Shown here in pieces: positions 8,133 through 17,371 of a stretch of 40,567 bases of DNA. The stretch is from Candidatus Loosdrechtia aerotolerans. GTDB lineage: Bacteria; Planctomycetota; Brocadiia; Brocadiales; Brocadiaceae. The stretch covers positions 1 to 40,567 of the forward strand of contig SOER01000030.1 in assembly GCA_021646405.1 (NCBI GenBank). The letters are read 5' to 3'. The number at the start of each line of letters is the position of its first letter. Positions within the stretch are counted from its first letter, which is position 1. Position numbers and translations under genes: made by a program. Below the pieces are notes generated by a model. It saw nothing but the letters and a program-made list of their open reading frames with translations, made no database searches and was not told the origin of the DNA.

Positions 8133-8256
8133 AAATAATTTAAAAGTGTATTTTTCAGGAAAGGTATTTATTTATATCTGACGGAGATAGGTCTTACATA
8201 ATTTATTGAAAGGACCACTTTTACGTTAGGGTTTGATACTATTAGACTTAAGAAAA

Positions 8257-8272
8257 TGCCTAAATACAGGCA
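8257..8272 (-). terminator. weak hairpin after the NtrC-type regulator
   Basis: TGCCT-N6-AGGCA immediately follows the regulator stop codon on the minus strand, followed by TTTTC. The stem is only 5 bp (extendable by one), so termination is probably partial. Confidence 0.4.
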
Positions 8273-9679
8273 CTATTCCGCCCATTCGCTGGCAGTCGGG
8301 TTGTGTTTTGTTATATGATACTTGGCAAGCTTATTTTGAAGGGTGGTACGTGGTATATGGAGAACTTCAGACATACGCACTTGATTACCGTTTGTCTTTT
8401 GGTATGCCCAGAGGAGGAGTTTTCTTTCTGTCTCGCTCAGTATTTCTTGAAGATCAACAGAATCGATGGTAGAAAGCTCAATAGGCAGTATCCCTGCAAT
8501 TCTTTCCTTTCCGGCGATGTTGTGGGGCAGATTCTTTGGAATGATCGTTTGAGAGGAACAGAACGTTACCGCATGTTCAACTGCATTTTCCAATTCCCTG
8601 ATATTTCCCGGCCACTGGTATGATATCAATAAATTAAGTGCTTCCTGTGATATGGATTGAACACTAACGTGCTGCCGTGCAGCATATTTTTTAATAAAAT
8701 AGTTTACCAGGAGTGGTATATCTTCTCTTCTTTCCCGGAGAGGCGGAAGATGAATAGTAACTACATCAAGCCGGTAATATAAGTCTTCGCGAAAACGACC
8801 TTCCTGTACATATCTTTTAAGATCTTTTTTTGTTGCACAGATAATGCGTACATCAACAGGGACTGTTTCTTCGCCTCCGACACGTTCAAACTCCCGTTCC
8901 TGAAGAACCCTGAGCAGTTTAACCTGCATTTCTAACGGAATATCATCCACATCGTCAAGAAATATCGTGCCCCCATTGGCAAGTTCAAAGCGGCCTCGCC
9001 TCATTTTTATCGCCCCTGTAAACGAACCTTTTTCATGTCCGAAAAGTTCACTTTCCAGGATTTCTCTGTTTAAGGCAGCACAACTCAACTTTATGAAGGG
9101 ACCGTTCCGGCGATTACTATTATAATGAATGGCACTGGCCGTGAGTTCTTTTCCGGTGCCACTCTCTCCTTGAATAAGTATTGTCGTATCTCTATTCGAT
9201 ATAGTATTGATAATCTCAAATACACGTTTCATAGCATCGCTTTTTCCTACGATGTTGTCATACCCATACTGGCTGAGGATCTGTTGTTTCAGCATGATAT
9301 TTTCTGTAACCACATCTTTATGTCTAAGCGCCTTTTGAAGCTTGATAATCAACTCTTCCAGAGAAAATGGCTTTGTCACATAATCGTATGCCCCTTCCTT
9401 CATAGCCATAACTGCGTTTTCAATGGTACCATAGGCAGTCATAATAATCACAACGGCATCAGGGGATACTTTTTTTATCTCTCGTAAGAATTCAATACCA
9501 TCCATCCTGGGCAAGCGTAAATCAGTTATTACTGCATCGAAGTTTGCCGATTGTAATAACTTAAATCCTTCAATAGCATTAGGTAAAGAGGCAACATCAT
9601 ATCCCTCCTTTATTAATCTATCTTCAAGAGACATACGCATAAGTTTTTCATCATCAACAATGAGTATCTTACTTTTCAT
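8273..9679 (-). CDS. NtrC-family sigma-54-dependent response regulator
   Basis: 468 residues in the classic three-part layout. Receiver domain 1-120 with the acidic pocket VDDEK and phospho-acceptor Asp53 (ITDLRLPRMDG). AAA+ sigma-54 activator domain about 140-375 with Walker A GESGTGKE, the sigma-54 contact loop as GSFTGA, Walker B GTIFLDDVDD and the arginine-finger region FREDLYYRLDV. C-terminal Fis-type helix-turn-helix (NGNQVRMSEVLHIPRTTLQN). It would bind enhancer DNA and drive sigma-54 RNA polymerase when phosphorylated. It starts 7 bases after the sensor kinase stop, so the pair is one operon, and the next gene downstream has a sigma-54 promoter, making that gene the obvious target. 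Confidence 0.93.
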   Translation of the reverse strand: MKSKILIVDDEKLMRMSLEDRLIKEGYDVASLPNAIEGFKLLQSANFDAVITDLRLPRMDGIEFLREIKKVSPDAVVIIMTAYGTIENAVMAMKEGAYDYVTKPFSLEELIIKLQKALRHKDVVTENIMLKQQILSQYGYDNIVGKSDAMKRVFEIINTISNRDTTILIQGESGTGKELTASAIHYNSNRRNGPFIKLSCAALNREILESELFGHEKGSFTGAIKMRRGRFELANGGTIFLDDVDDIPLEMQVKLLRVLQEREFERVGGEETVPVDVRIICATKKDLKRYVQEGRFREDLYYRLDVVTIHLPPLRERREDIPLLVNYFIKKYAARQHVSVQSISQEALNLLISYQWPGNIRELENAVEHAVTFCSSQTIIPKNLPHNIAGKERIAGILPIELSTIDSVDLQEILSETERKLLLWAYQKTNGNQVRMSEVLHIPRTTLQNKLAKYHITKHNPTASEWAE

Positions 9680-9686
9680 CTCTGAA

Positions 9687-11618
9687 TTACCCCTTACAGC
9701 AAGGAAGGCATATCATGAAAGTAGTCCCATCACCTATTTTACTTTTGACATGAATTTCCCCATGATGATCTTCTATAATCCTCTTTGTAATGGCCAATCC
9801 CATTCCTAGTCCCTTTTCACCTTCTTTACTCTTGGTACTAAAAAAGGGTTCAAATATCTTACCGGCAATTTCTTCATCCATACCAGATCCGGTATCGATA
9901 ATATAAACGGTAACACAGCATTCATGATGTTTGCAAAAATCAGTCCTTATGGTAAGCACTCCCCCATTTGACATACTTTCAATAGCGTTAACCATAACAT
10001 TAATAAATACCTGAGAAATGTGATCTGCATCTACGAAAATGGGAGAAAGAGACTCGTTAAGCTCTTTGCGGATAGATACATGCCCCGGCTCAATTCTATG
10101 CTCTATAAATTCAATAGAGCTGTTTATGATCCTGTTCACATTATTTTCAGATATTCGAAGGGTATAGGGTCTGGAAAACGTTAAGAGACGTTTTACAATT
10201 ATTTCTACCCGTTTAAGTCCTTCTAACATAAGCGAGGAATATTTCTTCGTTTGTAAGATATTTTCTGGTTCATTTTTCAGCATATCAGCAAAATTCTGTA
10301 ATCCTCCCAACGGATTATTAATCTCGTGAGCAACATCAGCCGCAAGTTCTCCTACAGCCGCAAGGCGTTCTGCACGCAATAACTGAGCCGTCCGGTCCTC
10401 AACTTTTTGTTCGAGATTCGAATATGACTCCTTTAACTTTACAGCCATCTGGTTAAATTCCCGGGCAAGAAGACCAACTTCATTTTGCGAAACGATTGAT
10501 ATACGATGATCAAGATTTCCTGAGGCAATAGCCTTTGCCCCTTCCGATAATTGCAATATCGGTTGTGTAATCCGGTTTGTAATGGAAATGCCAGTGGCAA
10601 CAGTCACTGAAATACAGATAATAATGAGCACAATAACACGGGTCTTGAGTTTTTCAATCGGTGCAAATGCCTCTTGTACATCTTGTTTTGCCACCAGACC
10701 CCAATTAAGTTTTGGTATATGACGATACGCAGAGAGTACCGGAACATTTCTATAATCCATGGATTCTTTAAAACCCTCTTCTCCCCGGGAACTTAAAACT
10801 GAGGGAATATCTAGTGTGGAGTCGATAGGGGCAGTGACCTTCATGGCCGAACCCTGCATGTGGCGGAGATTATTCAAATAAATGATGTTATCCCCGTCCC
10901 TCCTCACAAGAAGTGTCTCACCCGTATTTCCCATCCCGGGCCAATTCCGAATCAGAGGTTCAATACTATTTTTAATATTAATGTCCAATAAAATAACGCC
11001 AACAATAATATTAGTGCTTTCGAGGGTAAAAGTATCTGTCAAACATACCGGGCAAAAATACGTCATGTAGTTTTGTCCGGTAAGTTCAGAGGTATGGATA
11101 TCCTTCACTGCTATTTCTTTTTCTTGCAGGATTTCAACATAATCACCAAATGACCGTATCGTCTTGCCAATAATATCCGGATAGGTAGAGATAATAATCT
11201 CTCCGTTCGCACCATCGATTATGGATATGATATTGTAGTGCTTATAGATCTGCTTCAGGACATGAAGGTTATCCAGGATCCTTATATAATTTATGCGGCC
11301 TTTTTCCGAACTCATTAACTGCTCCACCCCCTCAAACCTTCTCCGCTGTTGTAAAAGGCTTGTTGCTGCCGCAGCAAGTATCTTGTTACGGGCGATAACC
11401 GATGTATCGGTAATCCGCTCTTCTAACCAACTGGTTAATTCGTTCTTTTTCAGATCGGCAATAGAGGTAAGTTGTTCGATTACCCGCTGTTCAATAGCAC
11501 TCTTCCCGCTGTAATACTCCATAATACAAACAACCAGGAGTGGAACCGTAATCAAAAAACACATGCAGCAGATGAGCTGCACTTTGATACTTTTAAAGAT
11601 ATTTTTATAATACCTCAT
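9687..11618 (-). CDS. membrane sensor histidine kinase (Cache-HAMP-HisKA-HATPase)
   Basis: 643 residues. Transmembrane helix 1 at about 14-32, a large extracytoplasmic Cache-type sensor domain (about 35-320), transmembrane helix 2 at about 328-350 (VIVLIIICISVTVATGISI), a HAMP domain (350-402), then HisKA with the phospho-acceptor in LAADVAHEINNPLGG, and a HATPase_c domain with N box NVMVNAIESM, G1 DTGSGM, F box EPFFSTK and G2 GLGMGLAITK. All catalytic boxes look intact. The ligand cannot be told from sequence; Cache domains usually bind small organic molecules. Co-transcribed with the NtrC-type regulator that follows, and divergent from a second kinase. Confidence 0.93.
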   Translation of the reverse strand: MRYYKNIFKSIKVQLICCMCFLITVPLLVVCIMEYYSGKSAIEQRVIEQLTSIADLKKNELTSWLEERITDTSVIARNKILAAAATSLLQQRRRFEGVEQLMSSEKGRINYIRILDNLHVLKQIYKHYNIISIIDGANGEIIISTYPDIIGKTIRSFGDYVEILQEKEIAVKDIHTSELTGQNYMTYFCPVCLTDTFTLESTNIIVGVILLDINIKNSIEPLIRNWPGMGNTGETLLVRRDGDNIIYLNNLRHMQGSAMKVTAPIDSTLDIPSVLSSRGEEGFKESMDYRNVPVLSAYRHIPKLNWGLVAKQDVQEAFAPIEKLKTRVIVLIIICISVTVATGISITNRITQPILQLSEGAKAIASGNLDHRISIVSQNEVGLLAREFNQMAVKLKESYSNLEQKVEDRTAQLLRAERLAAVGELAADVAHEINNPLGGLQNFADMLKNEPENILQTKKYSSLMLEGLKRVEIIVKRLLTFSRPYTLRISENNVNRIINSSIEFIEHRIEPGHVSIRKELNESLSPIFVDADHISQVFINVMVNAIESMSNGGVLTIRTDFCKHHECCVTVYIIDTGSGMDEEIAGKIFEPFFSTKSKEGEKGLGMGLAITKRIIEDHHGEIHVKSKIGDGTTFMICLPCCKG

Positions 11619-11848
11619 AGCAAAATATCCATCCTTGTGTGACTATGGAAACAGAATTGGGGATACTATTTAATAGTAGCAAAATTATTGATTACTTAGC
11701 AAGTTTTGTCTTCGGGTACTCCGGAGTATATTTTTCTTAAAGACTGTTTGAAACATCCGGGATAGAATTAATGAGTTCTCAACATCATAACACCTATCTA
11801 TTTATGGCTTGATGTTATGGAAACAGTATCGTAAAATTAACATTCATC
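11619..11848. promoter_or_regulatory. divergent control region between two kinase operons
   Basis: A 230-base region between two oppositely oriented kinase genes. It holds a perfect 12-bp palindrome TACTCCGGAGTA (11717-11728) and a pair of overlapping inverted words, AACATCATAACA at 11781-11792 with TGATGTTATG at 11810-11819. I see no sigma-54 match. Either dyad could be an operator shared by both operons; this is inference from position. Confidence 0.4.
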
Positions 11849-14335
11849 ATGATAAAAGGGGTTAATCTTTTCAGTGGGATAGGAAGAAAGCTGCTCTGCT
11901 GGTTCTTATTATTATCTATTCTGCCCATAGTAGCAGTCGCTCTTCTTACCTATCGTTATGCACGGGAAACCATAAAGAACGAACTTCTTAATGAAGAGGC
12001 ATTTCTTGCTGATGGGATTAAGAATCACATCCTGACCGTCCTTGATGCGGGGAACTATTCCTCGCAATTTTTCGCCTCCGATGAATTTATTCGAAGGCAT
12101 TTAGAAATATTGAACCGCAGACCGGACAGCAAGCATGCCGTCAAGAAGTTCAACAAGTATATGGTGTATAAAACAAGCCTTAATAAAGATTTTTACGAAA
12201 CCTTTGTTATAAATCGGGCAGGCACTATTGTAGCGTCAAGCAATGAAAATAACATTGGTAAAATCGAGGCTGATACAGATTTTTTTCTCTCCGGTAAAGA
12301 AGGGCCTTATATAAAAGATGTTTATAGAGATGAAACCACCGGGGAGTATTCAATAGCCTTTGCCGCACCTATCTTAAAAAAACGAAGTAAACAATTTCTT
12401 GGTGTACTCGTAATCAGGTACAACGCAAACAAAATCAATGAGATTACCACGGGAAAGAGAACAAACAGAAAAGATGACACAGGCATGTTCCTAAGAAGGG
12501 GTAAGACCAGTGAGGCGTATATCGTAAATAAAGACCAACTGTTAATTACTAAATCGAGATTTAAGGAAAACGCAATACTATCCCAAAAAGTAAATACAGA
12601 ACCGGTAATGGCAGCATTACACTCCGGTAAAGAATTCGTGGGTGTATATAAAAATTATATGGGGAAACAGGTTATCGGTGCCACGCGCTATCTAAAAAAG
12701 ATGCAGTGGGTCTTGCTGGTTGAAACAGATGAATCTGAGGCATATTTTCCTATTTCCAAGTTCAAATACCGGGCAACTACTGCTGTTGGACTATGCATTA
12801 TCGGCGTAATATTTGTTTCGTTTTTTGTCTCACGGGGTATTATTAATCCTATTATCCTCCTTGTAAAAGGGATGAAACGAATAGCAGAAGGGGACTTAAA
12901 TTTTCGGGTAAAGAGCCATTTGAAGGATGAAATGGGAGAACTTACGGCATCCTTTAACTCTATGGCAGATGATATTAAAGATGCACGCGAAAAGCTTTTA
13001 ACGCTAAAAGCCCATCTTGAAGAGAGGAATGAATATCTGGAGAGCATCTTAAAATATGCAAATGAACTGATCTTCACACTCGATGCACAGGGAAATTTTA
13101 CCTTTGTTAACCCAAAAATCAAAGAATGGGGTTACAAAGAAGAAGAGTTAGTTGGCCAATCTTTTCTCTCTATCTTGTTTGATAAACGACCGGAGATTAT
13201 CGATAAAATATCTCATGATGGTTTCAAAAGGATATTTGAGGTTGATGTATTGGATAAGCAAAAAAATATCCGGAATGTGCTGCTTACGATATTCCTTATA
13301 AAAAACAACGAAGGGCACATAGTACGCATCCTCGGAGTGGCCAATGATGTGACAGAACTTAGAAAACTGGAGCAAAAGCTTGTGCAAGCGGACAGACTGG
13401 CATCGATAGGTCAGCTGGTTGCCGGAATTGCCCATGAAATTAATAATCCAATTGGAGTAATTTATCTTTACAGCACGGAAAGCCTGAAGCTTTTTGAAAA
13501 GACTACGCATGCCTTTCAACAGCTCACCACCTTACCCATTACCAAGGATATCAACCGGTTAAATACCCTTATTGCCCATCTTGAAAGCAAGGTAAATAAT
13601 GAATCAGAAAAAAAAGCATTGCAAAAAGAACTCCCTTATATCATTGAGAATCTGAGCAAAAACTGCAGGGATATCGAGGAAATATATAATACCATTACCA
13701 AGATAAGGTCTTATTTGCTTGAATATTTAGAAGGTTCCGTTAAAGAGTCGATACGCTGCAAGGACCTGATTAGCGGTTTACTCGATTTTTCAAGGCAAAA
13801 AGAACCTCAAATGCAACTCTTCAATGTAAATACTTTAGTAGATAATGTACTGAATATCGTAGAAAAACAGTACCGAAAAGAGAAGATCGAGGTGGTTCGG
13901 ACTCTTGATTCAAACATTCCCAACGTTATGATGGACGCCCGCCAAATGGAACAGGTTATCATTAATATTACCAACAATGCAGTGTTTGCAATGAAAGAAG
14001 CAACCGGAAAGGCGGAACATGTTGGGACATACAGAAAAGGCGTGTTAACGGTGGGATCATGCTTTCATCCGGATAAAGACTTAGTAGAAATATTTATTAA
14101 GGATACGGGCGTTGGCATTAGCAAAAATGCCTTGAGAAAAATATTCGACCCCTTTTTTACCACACGGAAGGATGGCAAGGGAACGGGGCTGGGTTTGAGT
14201 ATTAGCTATGGAATCGTGAAGATGCATGATGGGAGTATTGAAGTACAGAGTGAATACGGAAAGGGTACGATATTCAAAATATTTTTACCTTTAAAAGCAA
14301 AAAGAGAACAGGAAACCCGGGGCGTTAAATTGTAA
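11849..14335 (+). CDS. membrane sensor histidine kinase (dCache-HAMP-PAS-HisKA-HATPase)
   Basis: 828 residues. TM1 about 14-34, an extracytoplasmic double-Cache sensor (about 38-300; note TIVASSNENNIGKIE and the second lobe near GVYKNYMGKQVIGATRYL), TM2 about 308-328, HAMP 330-382, PAS 395-510, then HisKA (LVAGIAHEINNPIGV) and HATPase_c (NITNNAVFAM, DTGVGI, DPFFTTRKDGKGTGLGLSIS). The stretch between the phospho-His helix and SGLLDFSR is about 120 residues, where about 55 is usual, so the dimerisation domain carries an extra helical insertion of some 65 residues. The gene ends 19 bases before an NtrC-type regulator, with which it forms a two-component pair. Confidence 0.93.
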   Translation: MIKGVNLFSGIGRKLLCWFLLLSILPIVAVALLTYRYARETIKNELLNEEAFLADGIKNHILTVLDAGNYSSQFFASDEFIRRHLEILNRRPDSKHAVKKFNKYMVYKTSLNKDFYETFVINRAGTIVASSNENNIGKIEADTDFFLSGKEGPYIKDVYRDETTGEYSIAFAAPILKKRSKQFLGVLVIRYNANKINEITTGKRTNRKDDTGMFLRRGKTSEAYIVNKDQLLITKSRFKENAILSQKVNTEPVMAALHSGKEFVGVYKNYMGKQVIGATRYLKKMQWVLLVETDESEAYFPISKFKYRATTAVGLCIIGVIFVSFFVSRGIINPIILLVKGMKRIAEGDLNFRVKSHLKDEMGELTASFNSMADDIKDAREKLLTLKAHLEERNEYLESILKYANELIFTLDAQGNFTFVNPKIKEWGYKEEELVGQSFLSILFDKRPEIIDKISHDGFKRIFEVDVLDKQKNIRNVLLTIFLIKNNEGHIVRILGVANDVTELRKLEQKLVQADRLASIGQLVAGIAHEINNPIGVIYLYSTESLKLFEKTTHAFQQLTTLPITKDINRLNTLIAHLESKVNNESEKKALQKELPYIIENLSKNCRDIEEIYNTITKIRSYLLEYLEGSVKESIRCKDLISGLLDFSRQKEPQMQLFNVNTLVDNVLNIVEKQYRKEKIEVVRTLDSNIPNVMMDARQMEQVIINITNNAVFAMKEATGKAEHVGTYRKGVLTVGSCFHPDKDLVEIFIKDTGVGISKNALRKIFDPFFTTRKDGKGTGLGLSISYGIVKMHDGSIEVQSEYGKGTIFKIFLPLKAKREQETRGVKL

Positions 14336-14354
14336 ACCTTTTAGGCAGGTTCTC

Positions 14355-15752
14355 GTGAAAGTACAGGACACCAAAATATTAGTCGTCGATGATGAAATTG
14401 GATATCGAAAGGTATTATCCAATGCATTGACGGAGCGCGGCTTTTATGTCAAAACAGCCGAATCCGGCGAAGAGGCACTGGATGAGATCAAAAAACAGGA
14501 ATATCACATTATTCTTGTAGATATGAAACTTCCCGGAAACATTGACGGACTGGAATTACTTCAGAGGGTTAAGAATCTCTATAACCCTTCGGTATTAATA
14601 ATGACCGCTTATGGCGGTATAGAGAGTGCTGTAGAAGCGATGAGGCGGGGTGCTTTTAATTATATTACAAAGCCCTTTAACCTCGATGAGATCATCCTTA
14701 ACATTGATCGAATAATTGCACAACAGAAAATTATTGAAGAAAATAAATATCTTCATTCGGAGTTAGAGAAGGTTTACGGATTAAAGAGAATTATTGGGAG
14801 TTCACGGGAAATACAAAAGGTACTGAATATGATCTCCCGGATAGCTTTCAGCGCTGCAACGGTGTTGATTACAGGAGAAAGTGGTACAGGAAAGGAACTT
14901 GTTGCCAGGGCACTCCATTTTACCGGAAACCGGAAAGACAAAAAATTCGTAGTAATCAATTGTGCTACCCTCTCCGAAAATCTCCTTGAAAGTGAGCTAT
15001 TCGGCCATGTAAAAGGTGCCTTTACCGGTGCTATTAAGGACAAAAAGGGGCTTTTTGAAGAGGCAGACGGGGGGACTTTATTTATGGACGAGATTGGCGA
15101 CATCCCCAAATCAGTACAGGCCAAGATACTCCGTGTCTTACAGGAAGGAGAATTTATCCCCCTTGGGGATACTACAGCAAAAAAAGTAGATGTGCGGATT
15201 ATTGCGGCAACAAACCAGGATCTGTTAAAGGGAGTACAGGAAAAAGAATTCCGAGAAGATTTGTACTATCGCTTAAACGTAATCAATATCGCAATGCCGC
15301 CTTTACGGGAGAGGAAAGAGGATATTCCACTCCTGGTAAAACATTTTATCGAAAAGTACAACAAAAAGGCAAATAAACACATAAAAGGTATATCCCCCGA
15401 GGTAGAAAAGGAATTTTATAACTACAACTGGCCTGGTAATGTCCGTGAGCTTGAAAATGTAATAGAGAGGGCGATCACCCTGACAAATGAGGATAGAATA
15501 TCAGTAAATGTGGTTTTGCCACTGGTAAAGAAGGAAGGAAATCCTGAGGTATCGGAAAATGAATTATTTGCACAACCTTATAAAGAGGCGCGGAGAAAGG
15601 CAATTGATTCGTTTAATGTAAAATATATAACCAACATCCTCAACAAAATGAATGGGAACGTAACCTACGCAGCAAGGGAGAGTGGAATAGAACGGCAGTA
15701 CCTTCAGCGGATGATGAAACACTATCATATTAAATCAAAAGAAATTTTTTGA
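14355..15752 (+). CDS. NtrC-family sigma-54-dependent response regulator
   Basis: 465 residues: receiver domain with VVDDE and phospho-acceptor Asp56 (ILVDMKLPG); AAA+ domain with GESGTGKE, the canonical sigma-54 loop GAFTGA, Walker B GTLFMDEIGD and FREDLYYRLNV; C-terminal Fis-type HTH (NGNVTYAARESGIERQYLQR). The start is GTG at 14355, preceded by AGGCAGG. It is probably co-transcribed with the preceding kinase. Its targets are unknown: I searched the flanking intergenic regions for a -24/-12 promoter and found only a near miss at 15827-15840 with wrong spacing. It is clearly a paralogue of the regulator at 8273-9679. Confidence 0.93.
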   Translation: MKVQDTKILVVDDEIGYRKVLSNALTERGFYVKTAESGEEALDEIKKQEYHIILVDMKLPGNIDGLELLQRVKNLYNPSVLIMTAYGGIESAVEAMRRGAFNYITKPFNLDEIILNIDRIIAQQKIIEENKYLHSELEKVYGLKRIIGSSREIQKVLNMISRIAFSAATVLITGESGTGKELVARALHFTGNRKDKKFVVINCATLSENLLESELFGHVKGAFTGAIKDKKGLFEEADGGTLFMDEIGDIPKSVQAKILRVLQEGEFIPLGDTTAKKVDVRIIAATNQDLLKGVQEKEFREDLYYRLNVINIAMPPLRERKEDIPLLVKHFIEKYNKKANKHIKGISPEVEKEFYNYNWPGNVRELENVIERAITLTNEDRISVNVVLPLVKKEGNPEVSENELFAQPYKEARRKAIDSFNVKYITNILNKMNGNVTYAARESGIERQYLQRMMKHYHIKSKEIF

Positions 15753-15852
15753 TCATTCTCCGCAAATACTGTAAAAAATCCCTCCCCCTTACCTCCTCCA
15801 GAGGGGGACAGGTACATGCATCGGACTGGAGGTACCTTGCCGTATCTTTTTC

Positions 15853-15871
15853 AAAGTCCAAAGGACTTTTT
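15853..15871 (+). terminator. intrinsic terminator after the kinase/regulator operon
   Basis: AAAGTCC-AAA-GGACTTT followed by further T residues (TTTTTCTC). A 7-bp perfect stem about 100 bases downstream of the regulator stop. Confidence 0.7.
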
Positions 15872-15979
15872 CTCTGATTGAATGTCAGATCAATAACCCA
15901 GATAGCTGCTTTCCTTAAATCAAAACCTCTTTACTCTACGCCGGGAAAGTTGTCGAAGATGTAGTCTCATGAATACGAT

Positions 15980-17242
15980 ATGCAAATCTCAATTATAAAG
16001 ACTATAGTTAACTGGCGGATGCTGGTTATCTTCTGTTTGGGGATAAGTTCCGGCATCCCTCTTCTTGTCACGGGTTCCACGCTTCAGGCATGGATGACGG
16101 ATGAAAAGGTAGACCTTGCAGTGATTGGGATGTTTTCACTGGTAGGATTTCCCTACACGGTTAAATTCCTCTGGGCCCCTGCCCTGGACCGATACGTACC
16201 TCCATTCTTTGGCCGAAGGCGCGGATGGATGCTGACTTCCCAGTTCCTTCTCATGATAAGTATCGGAGCCTTTTATTTTGTAAGGCCTGCTGAATCTCCA
16301 TGGATTGTGGCCTTTCTTGCCCTCCTTGTATCGTTCTTTAGCGCAAGTCAGGATGTAGTGGTTGATGCCTATCGGCGGGAACTTTTACGGGACGAAGAAC
16401 TTGGGTTGGGTTCTTCATTTGCTGTAAACGGATATCGTATCGGTATGCTTATTTCCGGGGCATTTGCCCTTTTTTTAGCGGATCAGATTTCCTGGAATTT
16501 TGTTTATCTGCTCCTGGCGGCTTCACTCTTTATCGGAATTATTACGACACTCCTGGGGCCGGATTCTGAGGGGCACATTATTCCCCCGCAATCCCTTCAT
16601 GAAGCCGTTATAAAACCATTTACCGATTATTTCAGAAGGAGAGGGGCCATTGAAATTTTGGCCTTTCTTATTCTTTATAAGATTGGCGATATTATGGCTG
16701 CTACCATGACGGTTCCTTTTATCCTGAAGATAGGATTTACCAAGACAGATTTAGCGGTTATTGCAAAAACCTTTGGTATATTGGCTACGATTGCAGGCGG
16801 TCTTATCGGAGGTATTCTTTTGATAAGGCTTGGAATTTATAAATCTCTCTGGATTTTCGGAGCCCTTCAGGCTATTTCGACCTTGTCGTTTTCTGCGCTT
16901 TCTTCTGTCGGTGCATGTTACTCTCTGTTAGTATCCATAATAACCTTTGAGAATCTAACCAGCGGTATGGGGATTTCTGCCTTTACCGCTTTTATGGCAA
17001 GTCTTTGTAATAAGAGGTTTACCGCAACTCAGTATGCCCTTTTTAGCAGTTTTATGGGTATCCCGCGGGTGATCATTTCTTCGCCCACCGGATACCTGGC
17101 TGAATATCTGGGATGGGGTTATTTCTTTATCGTGTGTACACTCGCTGCAATTCCAGGTTTGGCTTTCCTTTTTCGCTACAAGGCCTGGCAAGAGGAGTCT
17201 TATCCTTTGAACCCGGATATTATGCATCAACGGATTCTATAG
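15980..17242 (+). CDS. AmpG-like muropeptide permease (MFS transporter)
   Basis: 420 residues with about 12 predicted membrane helices. The opening (LGISSGIPLLVTGSTLQAWM, then FPYTVKFLWAPALDRYVPPFFGRRRGWML) is the hallmark of AmpG-family transporters, which import anhydro-muropeptides for cell-wall recycling; SASQDVVVDAYRRELL is the second characteristic motif. Some planctomycete relatives may carry other substrates, so substrate is inferred. The ATG at 15980 has no clear Shine-Dalgarno. Downstream lies a type II NADH dehydrogenase on the same strand, and beyond it uppP, another envelope-recycling gene, on the opposite strand. Confidence 0.85.
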   Translation: MQISIIKTIVNWRMLVIFCLGISSGIPLLVTGSTLQAWMTDEKVDLAVIGMFSLVGFPYTVKFLWAPALDRYVPPFFGRRRGWMLTSQFLLMISIGAFYFVRPAESPWIVAFLALLVSFFSASQDVVVDAYRRELLRDEELGLGSSFAVNGYRIGMLISGAFALFLADQISWNFVYLLLAASLFIGIITTLLGPDSEGHIIPPQSLHEAVIKPFTDYFRRRGAIEILAFLILYKIGDIMAATMTVPFILKIGFTKTDLAVIAKTFGILATIAGGLIGGILLIRLGIYKSLWIFGALQAISTLSFSALSSVGACYSLLVSIITFENLTSGMGISAFTAFMASLCNKRFTATQYALFSSFMGIPRVIISSPTGYLAEYLGWGYFFIVCTLAAIPGLAFLFRYKAWQEESYPLNPDIMHQRIL

Positions 17243-17371
17243 ATCGATGAATGTTCATGAATCAGAACAGAAGTGTCCTTTTCACTTTTCACTGATAGTG
17301 CTTGTTTCATGTTTTATGTCGGTCATTAAAGCGATCATCTTTTGAAAAAAATTGGATATGAGAGGTGGATG

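Larger units (their letters stand above)
7967..8272. other. regulatory intergenic region
   Basis: About 300 AT-rich bases between the end of the NtrC-type regulator gene and the peroxidase gene (both read leftward). It holds the sigma-54 promoter (8075-8090), an upstream dyad (8110-8132) and a weak hairpin at 8257-8272 just after the regulator stop. The sequence between the promoter and gene would be a leader of about 150 bases with no obvious fold. Confidence 0.6.

Noticed and set aside
15827-15841. Sigma-54 promoter upstream of the AmpG-like gene (CTGGAGGTACCTTGCC)
   Set aside because: The GG-to-GC spacing is one base short of the strict requirement.
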